Below, in pieces: positions 8,831 through 17,737 of a stretch of 64,000 bases of DNA (positions are counted from its first letter, which is position 1; every line of letters starts with the position of its first letter). The notes beneath the pieces are model-generated. The model ran no database searches. It was given only the letters and a program-made list of their open reading frames with translations, and was not told the DNA's origin. The stretch comes from Luteolibacter luteus (GTDB lineage Bacteria > Verrucomicrobiota > Verrucomicrobiia > Verrucomicrobiales > Akkermansiaceae), in NCBI RefSeq assembly GCF_012913485.1, contig NZ_CP051774.1, positions 6,014,001 through 6,078,000 on the forward strand, written 5' to 3'. The position numbers and the translations under genes were made by a program.

Positions 8831-11800
8831 CTACTCGGCGATACGATAGAATGCTTGGCCCCGCGGTGGCGCAGGATCAGCGAAGTGGACCGTTCCATCT
8901 TCCTCGGCCACCGCCATCGCGATGATGGTCCACCCGGCGAGATCCGTGGAGCGCTCGATCCGATAGCTCCGTCCCGCCACACCATTGCCGCTGATTTCCA
9001 TGCTGGCATCGCCAAGCAATTGGAGACGCAGGGACATCCCTGAGATTCCGCCCTCATCCGCGGCGGCCTCATTCGGGGGCGGGGACAGCGCGGCAGAGGC
9101 CGCGGAGGCGCTGCTGACAATGTTCAGGACAGGTCGCGCAGAGTTCGTGGAATTCTCCGAGGATGCAAACGAGACATCCCGCGCAATCGCATCCGCTTCC
9201 AGGATGAAGCTGTAGATACCCGGTGCCCTCACGTGGGAGGACACGTCGAAGTTGACCACCTTTCCGTTCGTGATGTCGCCGGTGAAGCTCGCAAGCTCCC
9301 CCGCCTTCGCCGGTGCGTTCGATCCGGTGATTCCGCTTTCCGTCCAGCTGTTGGATGCCGCGGCATGCAATCTCAAGGTCATGCTGCCGGAGGAAATGTC
9401 ATCGCCTTCGGTTAAGCGCAGCACCGCAGAGTTGACCGGACCGGGCGCGCTCCTCAGGTCGAATTGCAGATAAGATATCCGCTTCCGGGAGGAGTTTTCC
9501 ACCCGCAGGATCCCATTGTTGATGTTGTTCCCGTTCTCCGTGTAGGCGTCGTGGGTTGCAGGAAAGGATGCGGGGATCGGACTGCCTGAAACGCCGCTGA
9601 TGGTGACGCTCATATCATCGCTATCGCTCAGCTCGCCATCGCTGGCGGTCAGACGCAGGATATAGCTGCCCGCTTCATCGAAGCTGGCGGCAGTTGCCGC
9701 GGAAGAGCCATTCGCAAAGTTCACCGTACCCGGCCCGCTTACCCGCGTCCAGGTGACTTGCAGGGCGGAGCCTGCAGGTTGGCCGTCATCGCTGGCACTA
9801 CCATCCAAGGCCACCTGCACCGTGCTACCACTGAGGTTGGCACTCTTGTCCGTGCCCGCGCTCACGGTGGGGATCTCGTTGTCGATGATGTCGGAGACAA
9901 CGAGTACCGCGGTGTCGTCGCTGCTGGTCAGCTGCCCGTCACTGGCAGTAAGGCGGAAGACGTAGTTGCCCGCTTCGTTGAAGGTCACGCCGGTGTTCGC
10001 GGCATTCGGGTTCGCAATGGTGGCGGTGCCGGGCCCGCTGACACGCGTCCAGGTCAAAGCCAGCGCCGAACCTTGCGGAAGGCCGTCGTCGCTGGCGCTT
10101 CCGCTGAGGGAGACGCTTACGGCTTGACCCCGATACGAGGTCGACTGATCAGCTCCGGCATTCACCACCGGTGCCGCATTGGAGGGCGTGCTCCCGCCGG
10201 AGCCTGTCACCGTCAAGGTAGGGCGGAGGGATGCCGTCGCGTTCTCGGAGGAGCCGAAGGCGACATCCCGTTCGTCGGGTGCGAACTCGAGGATGAAGCT
10301 GTAAATGCCGGGTCCCGTGATCGCGGATGTGACATCGAAGGAAAGGCTCATCCCGGAGGTGATGTTGCCGGTGAAAGTGGCCACCTGTGCGCCCTTCGCC
10401 GGGGCATTGTCGGCTGTGATCGTGCTCTCGCTCCAGTTGTTGGCCGCCTGATAGACGCGGATGATCTTGCTATCCGTGGTGAGGTCTTGGGCCTGGGTCA
10501 GCCGCAGCACTGCCGAACTCGCCGGACCGCTCAGGGAGCTCGCGTCGAATTGAAGGTAGCTCACGCGCTCGCGGGAGGTGCTTTCCAAACGCAGCAAGCT
10601 GTTGTTCGCATTCGCGCCATTTTCCGTATAGGCATCTTGGGTTGCGGAGAGAGTTACCGGCGTGCCGCCGCCGCCCTGCGCAGTGATCGTCACGGCGACC
10701 TCATCGGTGTCGCTCAGCGAGCCATCGGAAACGGTGAGGCGCAGCAGATAGCTTCCCGTCGCGGTGAAGGTGGCATTCGTGCTCGCGGAGGCTGCGGAGG
10801 AGAAGGAGACCGCGGCCGGCCCGCTGACGCGCGACCAGGCATGGCTGAGCGTGCTTCCCGCGGGCAGACCATCATCCGTCGCGCTTCCGGTCATTCCTAG
10901 CGATACGGAAGACCCGCTGAGCACCGCGGAGCGATCCGTTCCCGCATTGGCTACGGGAGCTTGGTTCGTTCCTCCGCTGCTGCTGGTGATCGTTACCATG
11001 AGGTCATCGGAGCTGCTCAGAGAGCCATCGCTGGCCGTGAGCCGGAGTGAATAGCTGCCCGCTACCGTGAATGTGGCGGTCGTGCTCGCGCTGCCGGCAT
11101 TCGCGAAGTTCACGGTACCCGGTCCGCTCACGCGGGACCAGGTGCGCGTGAGGCTCGATCCCGCAGGCAGGCCGTCATCACTTGCGGAGCCGCTTAGAGA
11201 GACCGTGGCGTTGCCACCCGAGAGCATGGCGCTTCGATCGGCACCGGCGCTCACTACCGGTGCTTCATTCGTCGGCGTGCTGCCTCCGGTGTTTTGCACC
11301 AGTGCGACCCAGTCCAGCGTGGTCGAGTTCGGCGGTGAACCGATGCTGCGTGTCCCCCCGCCGGAGATCGTCGCCCCAGTGATGAGGGCACCGCCATTCC
11401 GAGGATCCATCCAGCGCACTCGGTAGGTGCCGCTCGCACCGGAGAGGTTCAGGGTGGGAGCACCGCCGGACGGCAGTTGGATCAGGTAGCTGTCTCCAGC
11501 CTTCGCCAGGCAGCGGTTCGCGTTGGGCCCATTGCCACTGACCAGCGTGTTCTGGTTCGTCATATCCTGGAAGGGGACATCATTGTTCTCGAAGAAGCGG
11601 ATCGCGTGATCGCAGAAGGGCCAGAAATCGCTGCGGCTCCGGAAATCATTCAGCGTGAGATCCGAGTCATGCAGCGCGTAGCCGAAATAGAACTCCACGC
11701 CAGCACCGCCGGCCATGATGTTGCCCCAGAGCGCGTGCTCGCGGGCATCGGTATGGCTGCTGCCGGGATCATCGTCCGGGCGAAGCGCGTAGCGGGAGTC

Positions 11801-13069
11801 ACCGGGTTCGTCGGTCGCCACTACCCACGGCTTGCCAGCCGCCACGGAGCGATCGATGTAGTCCTTCGTCATCGCAAAGTTGTCGGTGAAGTCGGACGCA
11901 TTGAGCTGGAGGGAGAATCCGGTAAGCTTCGAGGCATCGCCCATCATGTTGTAGTGGGTTGCGCCATTGTGGATCACGATGTGGTGATGGTAGGGATCCG
12001 TATCGTAGAAGTATTGGGCCCATGCTTGCTTCTGCTGTAGGGTGGCACCGTTGATTTCCTCTCCGAGGTTCCAGTTCAGCGCCAGGTTGTGGCCGAAGCG
12101 GGCGATGAGTTCGCGGTAGTAGAGCTTCCTCTGGTTCCCGAGATTGCCGCTGTCTAGCATCAGCTCGTTCTCGGTTTCCTGCGTCTTGAAGTGCAGGTAC
12201 ATGCCTTGCTTCGTGCCGTGGTCGAAGACGATGCCCCATTGGTCGAGCTTCGAGCAGTCGAGACGCGTGTGATCGGAATAGCCGGCGTAGGGGGAGACAT
12301 TGTCGTCATCGCCCTCGATGCTCAGCGTGAGAAAGGAGAAGGCGTTCAGTCCTTGGTCGTGCAAGTAGTTGACCGCGCCGATCAGTCCCTTGCCTTCGCC
12401 ATTTCCCCAGGTGGGATCTCCGTTGTTCCAGTCCTGCACGTGGGGTGCATAGTCCCGAACCAGTTCATCGCTGCGGCCATCGGTCTTGAACTCGCCATCG
12501 AAGTCCGAGTAAGCGAGCAGGTTTTCAGGCGCATCGACGCCGGCCTTCATGAAATACTCGCCCGTTTGGGCGAAACGCAGGTGATGCTTGCCCACGTATT
12601 GCAGGCGGCCCTTTCCCCGGAAATCACGGCCGCTCTTGTCGGTGTTCGCGATGCCGAAGCTTCCGGTCTCGCTGTCGAAGCTCGTTGCGCTGCCTGCCGT
12701 GGCGCTCGCATCGGTTGCGACATTGCTACCGCTTCGAAAAGAGACGCTATAGCTCCAAGTCCCCGTTTCATCCGGGGCAAAGTGAACACGCCAGACATTG
12801 CCGGAAGTAGCGGAGCTGTTTGCCGCGTTCCCATCCGCGGCATAGTACCCCGGCACCAGATAGCTCTTTCCGCTGGCGGCGTGGCTGAAGCGAACGTTCA
12901 GCCGGTAGTTGGTAAATGGGTTTGGCGTGGCACTCTCGCTGGTGTTAGGGCCGGTGAAAGAGAGGGTGACCTTATGCCACTTCTTCAGTTCGCCACTGAT
13001 GCTTGCCGCCGGTGCGATGGCACCGAGCAGTGAATACGCGAGGAGGAAAACGATAAATACCGGTTTCAT
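8831..13069 (-). CDS. large secreted DUF5060 / glycoside-hydrolase-like multidomain protein
   Basis: About 1412 residues with a signal peptide (MKPVFIVFLLAYSLLGAIAPAAS). Domains in order: a DUF5060-like beta domain with WHKVTLSF and HFAPDETGTWSYSVSF; a TIM-barrel-like region with FMKAGVDAPENLLAY and an ALNWNLGEE motif that could hold the acid; a collagenase-type C-terminal beta domain (GTYRVRWMDPRNGG); four PKD/Ig-like repeats each with VSAGADRS..GSASDDGLPAGS text; two DNRLRE-type domains (DAYTENGANANN, VSYLQFD); and a C-terminal YRIERSTDLAGW module common in this phylum. Probably a surface or secreted polysaccharide-active protein; the substrate is unknown. The start at 13069 is preferred over 13129 because of the signal peptide. 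Confidence 0.85.
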   Translation of the reverse strand: MKPVFIVFLLAYSLLGAIAPAASISGELKKWHKVTLSFTGPNTSESATPNPFTNYRLNVRFSHAASGKSYLVPGYYAADGNAANSSATSGNVWRVHFAPDETGTWSYSVSFRSGSNVATDASATAGSATSFDSETGSFGIANTDKSGRDFRGKGRLQYVGKHHLRFAQTGEYFMKAGVDAPENLLAYSDFDGEFKTDGRSDELVRDYAPHVQDWNNGDPTWGNGEGKGLIGAVNYLHDQGLNAFSFLTLSIEGDDDNVSPYAGYSDHTRLDCSKLDQWGIVFDHGTKQGMYLHFKTQETENELMLDSGNLGNQRKLYYRELIARFGHNLALNWNLGEEINGATLQQKQAWAQYFYDTDPYHHHIVIHNGATHYNMMGDASKLTGFSLQLNASDFTDNFAMTKDYIDRSVAAGKPWVVATDEPGDSRYALRPDDDPGSSHTDAREHALWGNIMAGGAGVEFYFGYALHDSDLTLNDFRSRSDFWPFCDHAIRFFENNDVPFQDMTNQNTLVSGNGPNANRCLAKAGDSYLIQLPSGGAPTLNLSGASGTYRVRWMDPRNGGALITGATISGGGTRSIGSPPNSTTLDWVALVQNTGGSTPTNEAPVVSAGADRSAMLSGGNATVSLSGSASDDGLPAGSSLTRTWSRVSGPGTVNFANAGSASTTATFTVAGSYSLRLTASDGSLSSSDDLMVTITSSSGGTNQAPVANAGTDRSAVLSGSSVSLGMTGSATDDGLPAGSTLSHAWSRVSGPAAVSFSSAASASTNATFTATGSYLLRLTVSDGSLSDTDEVAVTITAQGGGGTPVTLSATQDAYTENGANANNSLLRLESTSRERVSYLQFDASSLSGPASSAVLRLTQAQDLTTDSKIIRVYQAANNWSESTITADNAPAKGAQVATFTGNITSGMSLSFDVTSAITGPGIYSFILEFAPDERDVAFGSSENATASLRPTLTVTGSGGSTPSNAAPVVNAGADQSTSYRGQAVSVSLSGSASDDGLPQGSALALTWTRVSGPGTATIANPNAANTGVTFNEAGNYVFRLTASDGQLTSSDDTAVLVVSDIIDNEIPTVSAGTDKSANLSGSTVQVALDGSASDDGQPAGSALQVTWTRVSGPGTVNFANGSSAATAASFDEAGSYILRLTASDGELSDSDDMSVTISGVSGSPIPASFPATHDAYTENGNNINNGILRVENSSRKRISYLQFDLRSAPGPVNSAVLRLTEGDDISSGSMTLRLHAAASNSWTESGITGSNAPAKAGELASFTGDITNGKVVNFDVSSHVRAPGIYSFILEADAIARDVSFASSENSTNSARPVLNIVSSASAASAALSPPPNEAAADEGGISGMSLRLQLLGDASMEISGNGVAGRSYRIERSTDLAGWTIIAMAVAEEDGTVHFADPAPPRGQAFYRIAE

Positions 13070-13817
13070 GGGATCGTATGATGCGGAGAAGGCTTTGAAG
13101 GCACGGGGGTGCCAAACTTCTCGGGTCATGCGATCCTTAGGGGAGTAGGTTCACGAAACGGGTGGTGAGGAGTTCGGGTTGTCGGAACGGGGCAACACTC
13201 CTCCTTCCTCTGAAGGGTGATCCAGAGGCTTGGAGGCATGTTAGGTCGGCGACCCTTGTTAGGCCGTGAGGTGGATCACCTGGTGAGAGTTCCCGCTTGG
13301 ATTGAGTTCGTTTGCGTGAAGCGGGACATCGGCCGGATTCATTCATGCAGGGCGCGTGCCGCGGAGAATGCGTGAGCTCCTGATGGTTGAAGGAGAAGAG
13401 ATAGCCGCCATCGCGCGGACGATCCCGGGAGCTTTGGCAAAGCTGCCCGGCGGGGCATTCTGCATTTCGCAATATGCATGATGCCGTGTGTGGCACGTTG
13501 GCAGTAGAAGCGGGTTCCCTCCGGGGTCATGCTTCACCACAATTATGCGGAGCACTCCCCTGATTGAAGCATGGCGATGGGCGTCTTATCCTCTCGCAGG
13601 CGATCATTTTTCCATTGCTGGCGGGGAATGGGCCTGAAAAAGTTCCACTTTATATCAGGCGGATCAGGACGGGATCGCCAAGGTTCCCCGAGATGGCGAA
13701 ATCGTGGCGGACGACTCCCTTTTCCCGGGAAAAACCGTCTTTCACCCGATGATTTCCCGGTTTTGGGGCTAAGGATCGTGATTGATTTCCCGTTGAAAGA
13801 GCAGACCCTCTAGCTCC
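13070..13817. other. 748-base gap without a convincing gene
   Basis: Separates the divergent secreted-protein genes. I see short self-complementary segments (CCTCTG/CAGAGG near 13210, AGGTG/CACCT near 13270 and CCGGGAAA/TTTCCCGG at 13725-13760 followed by TTTT) but no gene-like reading frame. It probably contains both promoters and leader sequence. Confidence 0.5.
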
Positions 13818-16508
13818 ATGAAGTTCCGTTTCGGGAGGTTCCTGCTTTCGACCGCGATTCTGGCTGGCGCGCTGCCGGCCGCGCCGGTCGCACCCAACCC
13901 TGCACCCGTCCCGGGCGGGGAGGCGCTGGCCGAAGCCAACCTGCTGATTCCGAAGCTTTCCGACGATTCCTACGCCGTGCGAGAGACGGCCACTCGTGAT
14001 CTTTGGAAGATGGGAGAGGCCGTGGTCCCCTTGCTCCAGCAACTTGCCGCAGGCAAGGATCCCGAGGCGGCCATCCGCGCCCGCGGACTGCTGCGGAAGA
14101 TCGAGCTCGGGATTCTCCCGGACAGCTCTCCCCGCATCGTCGATCTGGTAATGCGCTACGACGGCGGTTCGCTCGACGAGCGGGAGCGGGTGATTCAGGA
14201 ACTGCGCCAGGAGCGGGCCTTCCGCCAGATCCTGAAGCTTTACGCGCTGGAGAAGGATCAGGACTCCATCACGATGCTGGAGAGATCCGTGCGGGGAGTT
14301 GCGATCGATGCCGCTCGCGATTGCCTGGCGATGGAGCCTTCGGATGTGAAAGGCGCTTTCAGCTACCTCCGGATGGCCCGGCCCGAGGCACCGGAGTACA
14401 TGGCGATGGCCAGCCTGCACCGGACGCTCGGCACGCTCGATGAAGAGCTGAAAAAAGCGGAATCTCTCGATGGCCAGGATGCGCATCTCTGGCGCTACGC
14501 CTTGCTCGCCACGGCGGGCAGGCTCTCCGAGGCCGCGACGCAGGCCGAGGAGGCCGGTATGAGCGTGGCGGCAGCACGCCTGAGCCTGATTAGTGGCGAT
14601 CCGGTGCCATGGCTGAAGCAAGCGCCCGCGCCACCGCAGGTGGTGGCTGCTTCCGGGCTGTCGGATTACCGGGAATTCGCGATCGCGAATTGGGAGGGCA
14701 AGAAGCCGAATCCCGAGCTCGTCCGAAAGCTCCGCGGCATGGCCCGCGCGGGCGATGAAGAGGAACAGGCGAAAGGACTCATGATGATGTTCCTCACCGG
14801 TGACTATGTGGAGGCGGAGAAATTGCTCATGCGCCGCGAACCGGTTTCCGCCTTCTACTATCTGGATAGTGCGGAGCGGGTGGATGAGGCACTGGAGCAG
14901 TTGGATATCGATCCGAAGGAGCCGGATTATGCCGGCTGGGCTCGCAAGCGCTTTGATGTCCTGATCAATGAGCCGGACACCGAGGACCAGGAGATGCGGG
15001 AGCTTTGCTTGCTCGGCTATTTTCTCGAGCGTCGCGGCCTGAATGAGGAATTGGAGGATGCCTTTGTCCCGTCGCTGATGGAACTGGCGGCAGCCAGCCA
15101 AGAGAATTTCCTCATGGCTCTCTCCCGCTTGTCGGCCGATGACTCCGGCTTCACCGTGGTCGAGCCGGTGCTCGATGCTAGCGCGAAATTTGCGGGCATC
15201 GACGAGGTGCGCTGGATGCAGGTGATCGACAATCTTTTTGGTCCCGGCCGCCGTGCGCCTGACGTCTGGCATTGGCTGGGCGATCTGGACCCGGCCATGG
15301 AGCCTCGCGAGAAGATCGGCCTGATGGCTCAGATCTTCGGCCTCCTGCCGGAGACAGGCGACAAGGTGCAGCGCTTCCGGGAGCAGGCTTGGCTCGCGAT
15401 CGGGAAGGCGGAGGCTGCGGAAAAACGCCGTCTTCTCGGGGTGCTCGCCGGCATCAGCATGCCCCGCTTTCCGCCCCAGGAGCGGCGGATGGGAGACGCG
15501 GAAACCTTCGTTCGCTGCGTGGATGAACTGGACAAGCTCGAGGGCGGTGCCGAGGAGCTGAAAGGACTGCAGGTGAAATTTCTCGGCGCGGTGGGACGCT
15601 GGCGGGATGCAGCGAAGATTTGCGAAGTTTACGCAAAGGCAAACATGCCCGGCGAGCCTGCCAGCTATGGCTACATCGCGGCCGCGCTGCGTGCGGCGGG
15701 GGATGAGAGCGAGGCGCTGGAGAACGAGAAGAAAGCCGAACTGCTGGCCTTGGGGGAAACCCGGGCGTTGAAGCAGATCGGAGATGCCTTTGCGGAAAGC
15801 GGCGATTTCGACCGGGCGCGGAAGTGGTGGCTGCAGGCTGCTGAACAGTGCACGACCGATCATGCGAACTTTGCCGACATCATGGAATCGCTCTCCGATG
15901 ATGCACTGGCCCGGCAGGACTGGAAACTTGGCGCGGCGCTTGAGGAGGCCCGTACCCTGCAGGTTGCGATGATCGCCCGAGCTTCCAACTTGCTCGGCTC
16001 CTTTTATGCAAGGCATCGCCTGGAGCCGGACATGCTGCGGGCTTTCTCCCGCTTGGACGGTCCCGAACGGGAGTCGGCGATGGCAGTGATCAAGGAGAGC
16101 GTGAATGCTCCGTTTGCCGACCTGTTGCTGGCCGACCATTTCTTCGCTCCGATGCGGACGAAGGGCCTGCTTGCCCTGCACGACGAGGCCTTCGAGAAAA
16201 GTTGGAAGAAGCTGGCTGATATCATGACCCGCTTCCCCGATAGCGAGAATACGCGGAATTCCGCCGCCTGGCTGGCCTCGCGCGCGAGCCGCCGCCTTGA
16301 TGAGGCGGAAGCCGCGGCCACGCACGCGCTCAAGATCTGCCCGAAGCAATCCGCCTATCTCGACACCATGGCGGAGGTCCAATTCGCACGCGGTGACCGC
16401 CAGAAGTCCCTCGAGTTTTCATCACGCGCCTTGAAGGAAGATCCTTGGGACATGCAATTGATCCGACAGCACAAGCGCTTCGAGAAAGGCGAGTTCCCTC
16501 CGAAGTAA
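13818..16508 (+). CDS. secreted HEAT/TPR-like repeat protein
   Basis: An 896-residue protein with a signal peptide (MKFRFGRFLLSTAILAGALPAAPVA). The first 100 residues after it resemble a HEAT-type unit (LSDDSYAVRETATRDLWKMGEAVVPLL), and the body is entirely alpha-helical in character, with TPR-like units near the end (ALKICPKQSAYLDTMAEVQFARGDRQKSLEFSSRAL spans one). No catalytic motif. Such periplasmic scaffold proteins are frequent in Verrucomicrobiota and Planctomycetota; the partner is unknown. The long minus-strand reading frame opposite is its antisense shadow. Confidence 0.8.
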   Translation: MKFRFGRFLLSTAILAGALPAAPVAPNPAPVPGGEALAEANLLIPKLSDDSYAVRETATRDLWKMGEAVVPLLQQLAAGKDPEAAIRARGLLRKIELGILPDSSPRIVDLVMRYDGGSLDERERVIQELRQERAFRQILKLYALEKDQDSITMLERSVRGVAIDAARDCLAMEPSDVKGAFSYLRMARPEAPEYMAMASLHRTLGTLDEELKKAESLDGQDAHLWRYALLATAGRLSEAATQAEEAGMSVAAARLSLISGDPVPWLKQAPAPPQVVAASGLSDYREFAIANWEGKKPNPELVRKLRGMARAGDEEEQAKGLMMMFLTGDYVEAEKLLMRREPVSAFYYLDSAERVDEALEQLDIDPKEPDYAGWARKRFDVLINEPDTEDQEMRELCLLGYFLERRGLNEELEDAFVPSLMELAAASQENFLMALSRLSADDSGFTVVEPVLDASAKFAGIDEVRWMQVIDNLFGPGRRAPDVWHWLGDLDPAMEPREKIGLMAQIFGLLPETGDKVQRFREQAWLAIGKAEAAEKRRLLGVLAGISMPRFPPQERRMGDAETFVRCVDELDKLEGGAEELKGLQVKFLGAVGRWRDAAKICEVYAKANMPGEPASYGYIAAALRAAGDESEALENEKKAELLALGETRALKQIGDAFAESGDFDRARKWWLQAAEQCTTDHANFADIMESLSDDALARQDWKLGAALEEARTLQVAMIARASNLLGSFYARHRLEPDMLRAFSRLDGPERESAMAVIKESVNAPFADLLLADHFFAPMRTKGLLALHDEAFEKSWKKLADIMTRFPDSENTRNSAAWLASRASRRLDEAEAAATHALKICPKQSAYLDTMAEVQFARGDRQKSLEFSSRALKEDPWDMQLIRQHKRFEKGEFPPK

Positions 16509-16560
16509 GGGGCTCCTTGATCGTGAACCTCATTCTCCGGGGGCTGCTATTTATATCGTC

Positions 16561-17061
16561 TTAAGAAGCGGGTGATTGGCTGGCGCGCCTGATGTAGCGG
16601 GCTCGGCAAACAAGCAGCACGGACCAGAGAACGACGGCCGTGATCAGCAGGAACCAGTGAGGAATCAGGATGATGAATGCCGTGACCGGTCGACCGGTCT
16701 TGAGTTCCCAGAACAAGTGGTATTCATGGTAGGTCCTCGCGGAGTCGATTTTCGACTCCGGCCAAGTTGGAGGAAGGTAACCATCCTTTCGGACAAGGTC
16801 CTCCGGTCGCAGGATACTGGGGAACTCGATGGGATGCGACGACATCTCGAATTCATCGATCGCGAGATGGTGCCCATCGAAGGATCGGCTGGACGTGAAA
16901 AAGTGCAGGCTCACGTTGCCCCATCCCTGGGTGATACGCACGCGGCCCCATTCGGCCACGGAATCAAATCGCCAGGATAGAAGCCACGTCAGGCAGATGA
17001 AGGCGACTACGAGGGTGCCGGACCAGAAAGTGAGGGAGCGGTAGAGCGGCTTTGGCGTCAC
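16561..17061 (-). CDS. two-TM 'FWSG...IPHW' family protein
   Basis: A 166-residue protein with an N-terminal membrane segment beginning YRSLTFWSGTLVVAFICLTW and a C-terminal one after LIPHWFLLITAVVLWSVLL, separated by about 95 variable residues probably in the periplasm. Start is a GTG at 17061 that overlaps the upstream stop (GTGA), so it is translationally coupled to the next entry. It is paralogous to the genes at 17058-17603 and 21096-21509. Function unknown. Confidence 0.7.
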   Translation of the reverse strand: MTPKPLYRSLTFWSGTLVVAFICLTWLLSWRFDSVAEWGRVRITQGWGNVSLHFFTSSRSFDGHHLAIDEFEMSSHPIEFPSILRPEDLVRKDGYLPPTWPESKIDSARTYHEYHLFWELKTGRPVTAFIILIPHWFLLITAVVLWSVLLVCRARYIRRASQSPAS

Positions 17062-17603
17062 TTGATTCCATGATGATCATTCGGCGCTTGGAAGGGAAGG
17101 TCTTCGTGGACGATCGCAGCGGTACCGGGTGTCTGCCGATCCCCGACGCTGATCTTCCTCACCCGATACTCCCGCCAGATGAGCAACCCGATCCAAATGC
17201 CCGCCGCGACGATGAAGGTGAGCCAGTGCGGAAGCATGGCGAGGAAGGTCCTCTCCTTGCCATCGTCACGGCTCTCAAGGCTCGGTCGCGGAATGGTGGT
17301 GGAAAGCCTGTCCGCAAGCATCGGCTCCTGATCGATCGGTACCGGGCTGGGTCGCCGCTTGTCCACGGAGAGAATGATGATGCTGGAGCCCCCGTGTCCC
17401 AGGCTGAGATGGCGTCCCAGCGTGTTGAAGCTGATGCTTGTAGCTTTCTGCAAGCTGGCGACCCAGGCGAACAAGATGAAGAGCAGCGTTACCACGCCTG
17501 ACCAATAGGTGATCGAGTGCTGGATGGGGCGAGGGATCACGAATCGCATCCTGCCTGACCTGTGAAAAAAGGAAAGTCCGCGCTGTTCGTCCCGTTGGGC
17601 CAT
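17058..17603 (-). CDS. two-TM 'YWSG...LPHW' family protein
   Basis: Up to 181 residues; an internal ATG at 17549 (MRFVIPRPIQHSITYWSG) is the likelier start because it aligns with the paralogue. Membrane segments are ITYWSGVVTLLFILFAWVAS and MLPHWLTFIVAAGIWIGLLI with a variable loop between. It overlaps the start of the downstream paralogue by four bases, forming a two-gene operon of related proteins. Function unknown. Confidence 0.65.
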   Translation of the reverse strand: MAQRDEQRGLSFFHRSGRMRFVIPRPIQHSITYWSGVVTLLFILFAWVASLQKATSISFNTLGRHLSLGHGGSSIIILSVDKRRPSPVPIDQEPMLADRLSTTIPRPSLESRDDGKERTFLAMLPHWLTFIVAAGIWIGLLIWREYRVRKISVGDRQTPGTAAIVHEDLPFQAPNDHHGIK

Positions 17604-17737
17604 ATCCTCGTATTTTGCCGATGTTTGGGTTAAGTGATTGCTTCCGAATGGATTAGCTGTCTTGAGATGTTACCTGTCTTGCCAGTCGGAGGACTCTTGT
17701 GTAGGCACCCGGTGCCCTCACTGCCCCCGATTTCCCC

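Noticed and set aside
9758..10900. 380-codon plus-strand frame
   Set aside because: Antisense to the PKD-like repeats of the large secreted protein and itself repetitive for that reason.
13650..16382. 910-codon open frame on the minus strand
   Set aside because: Fully antisense to the secreted repeat protein; composition (His/Arg/Leu-rich, no domain, no signal) is the usual shadow of a GC-rich gene.
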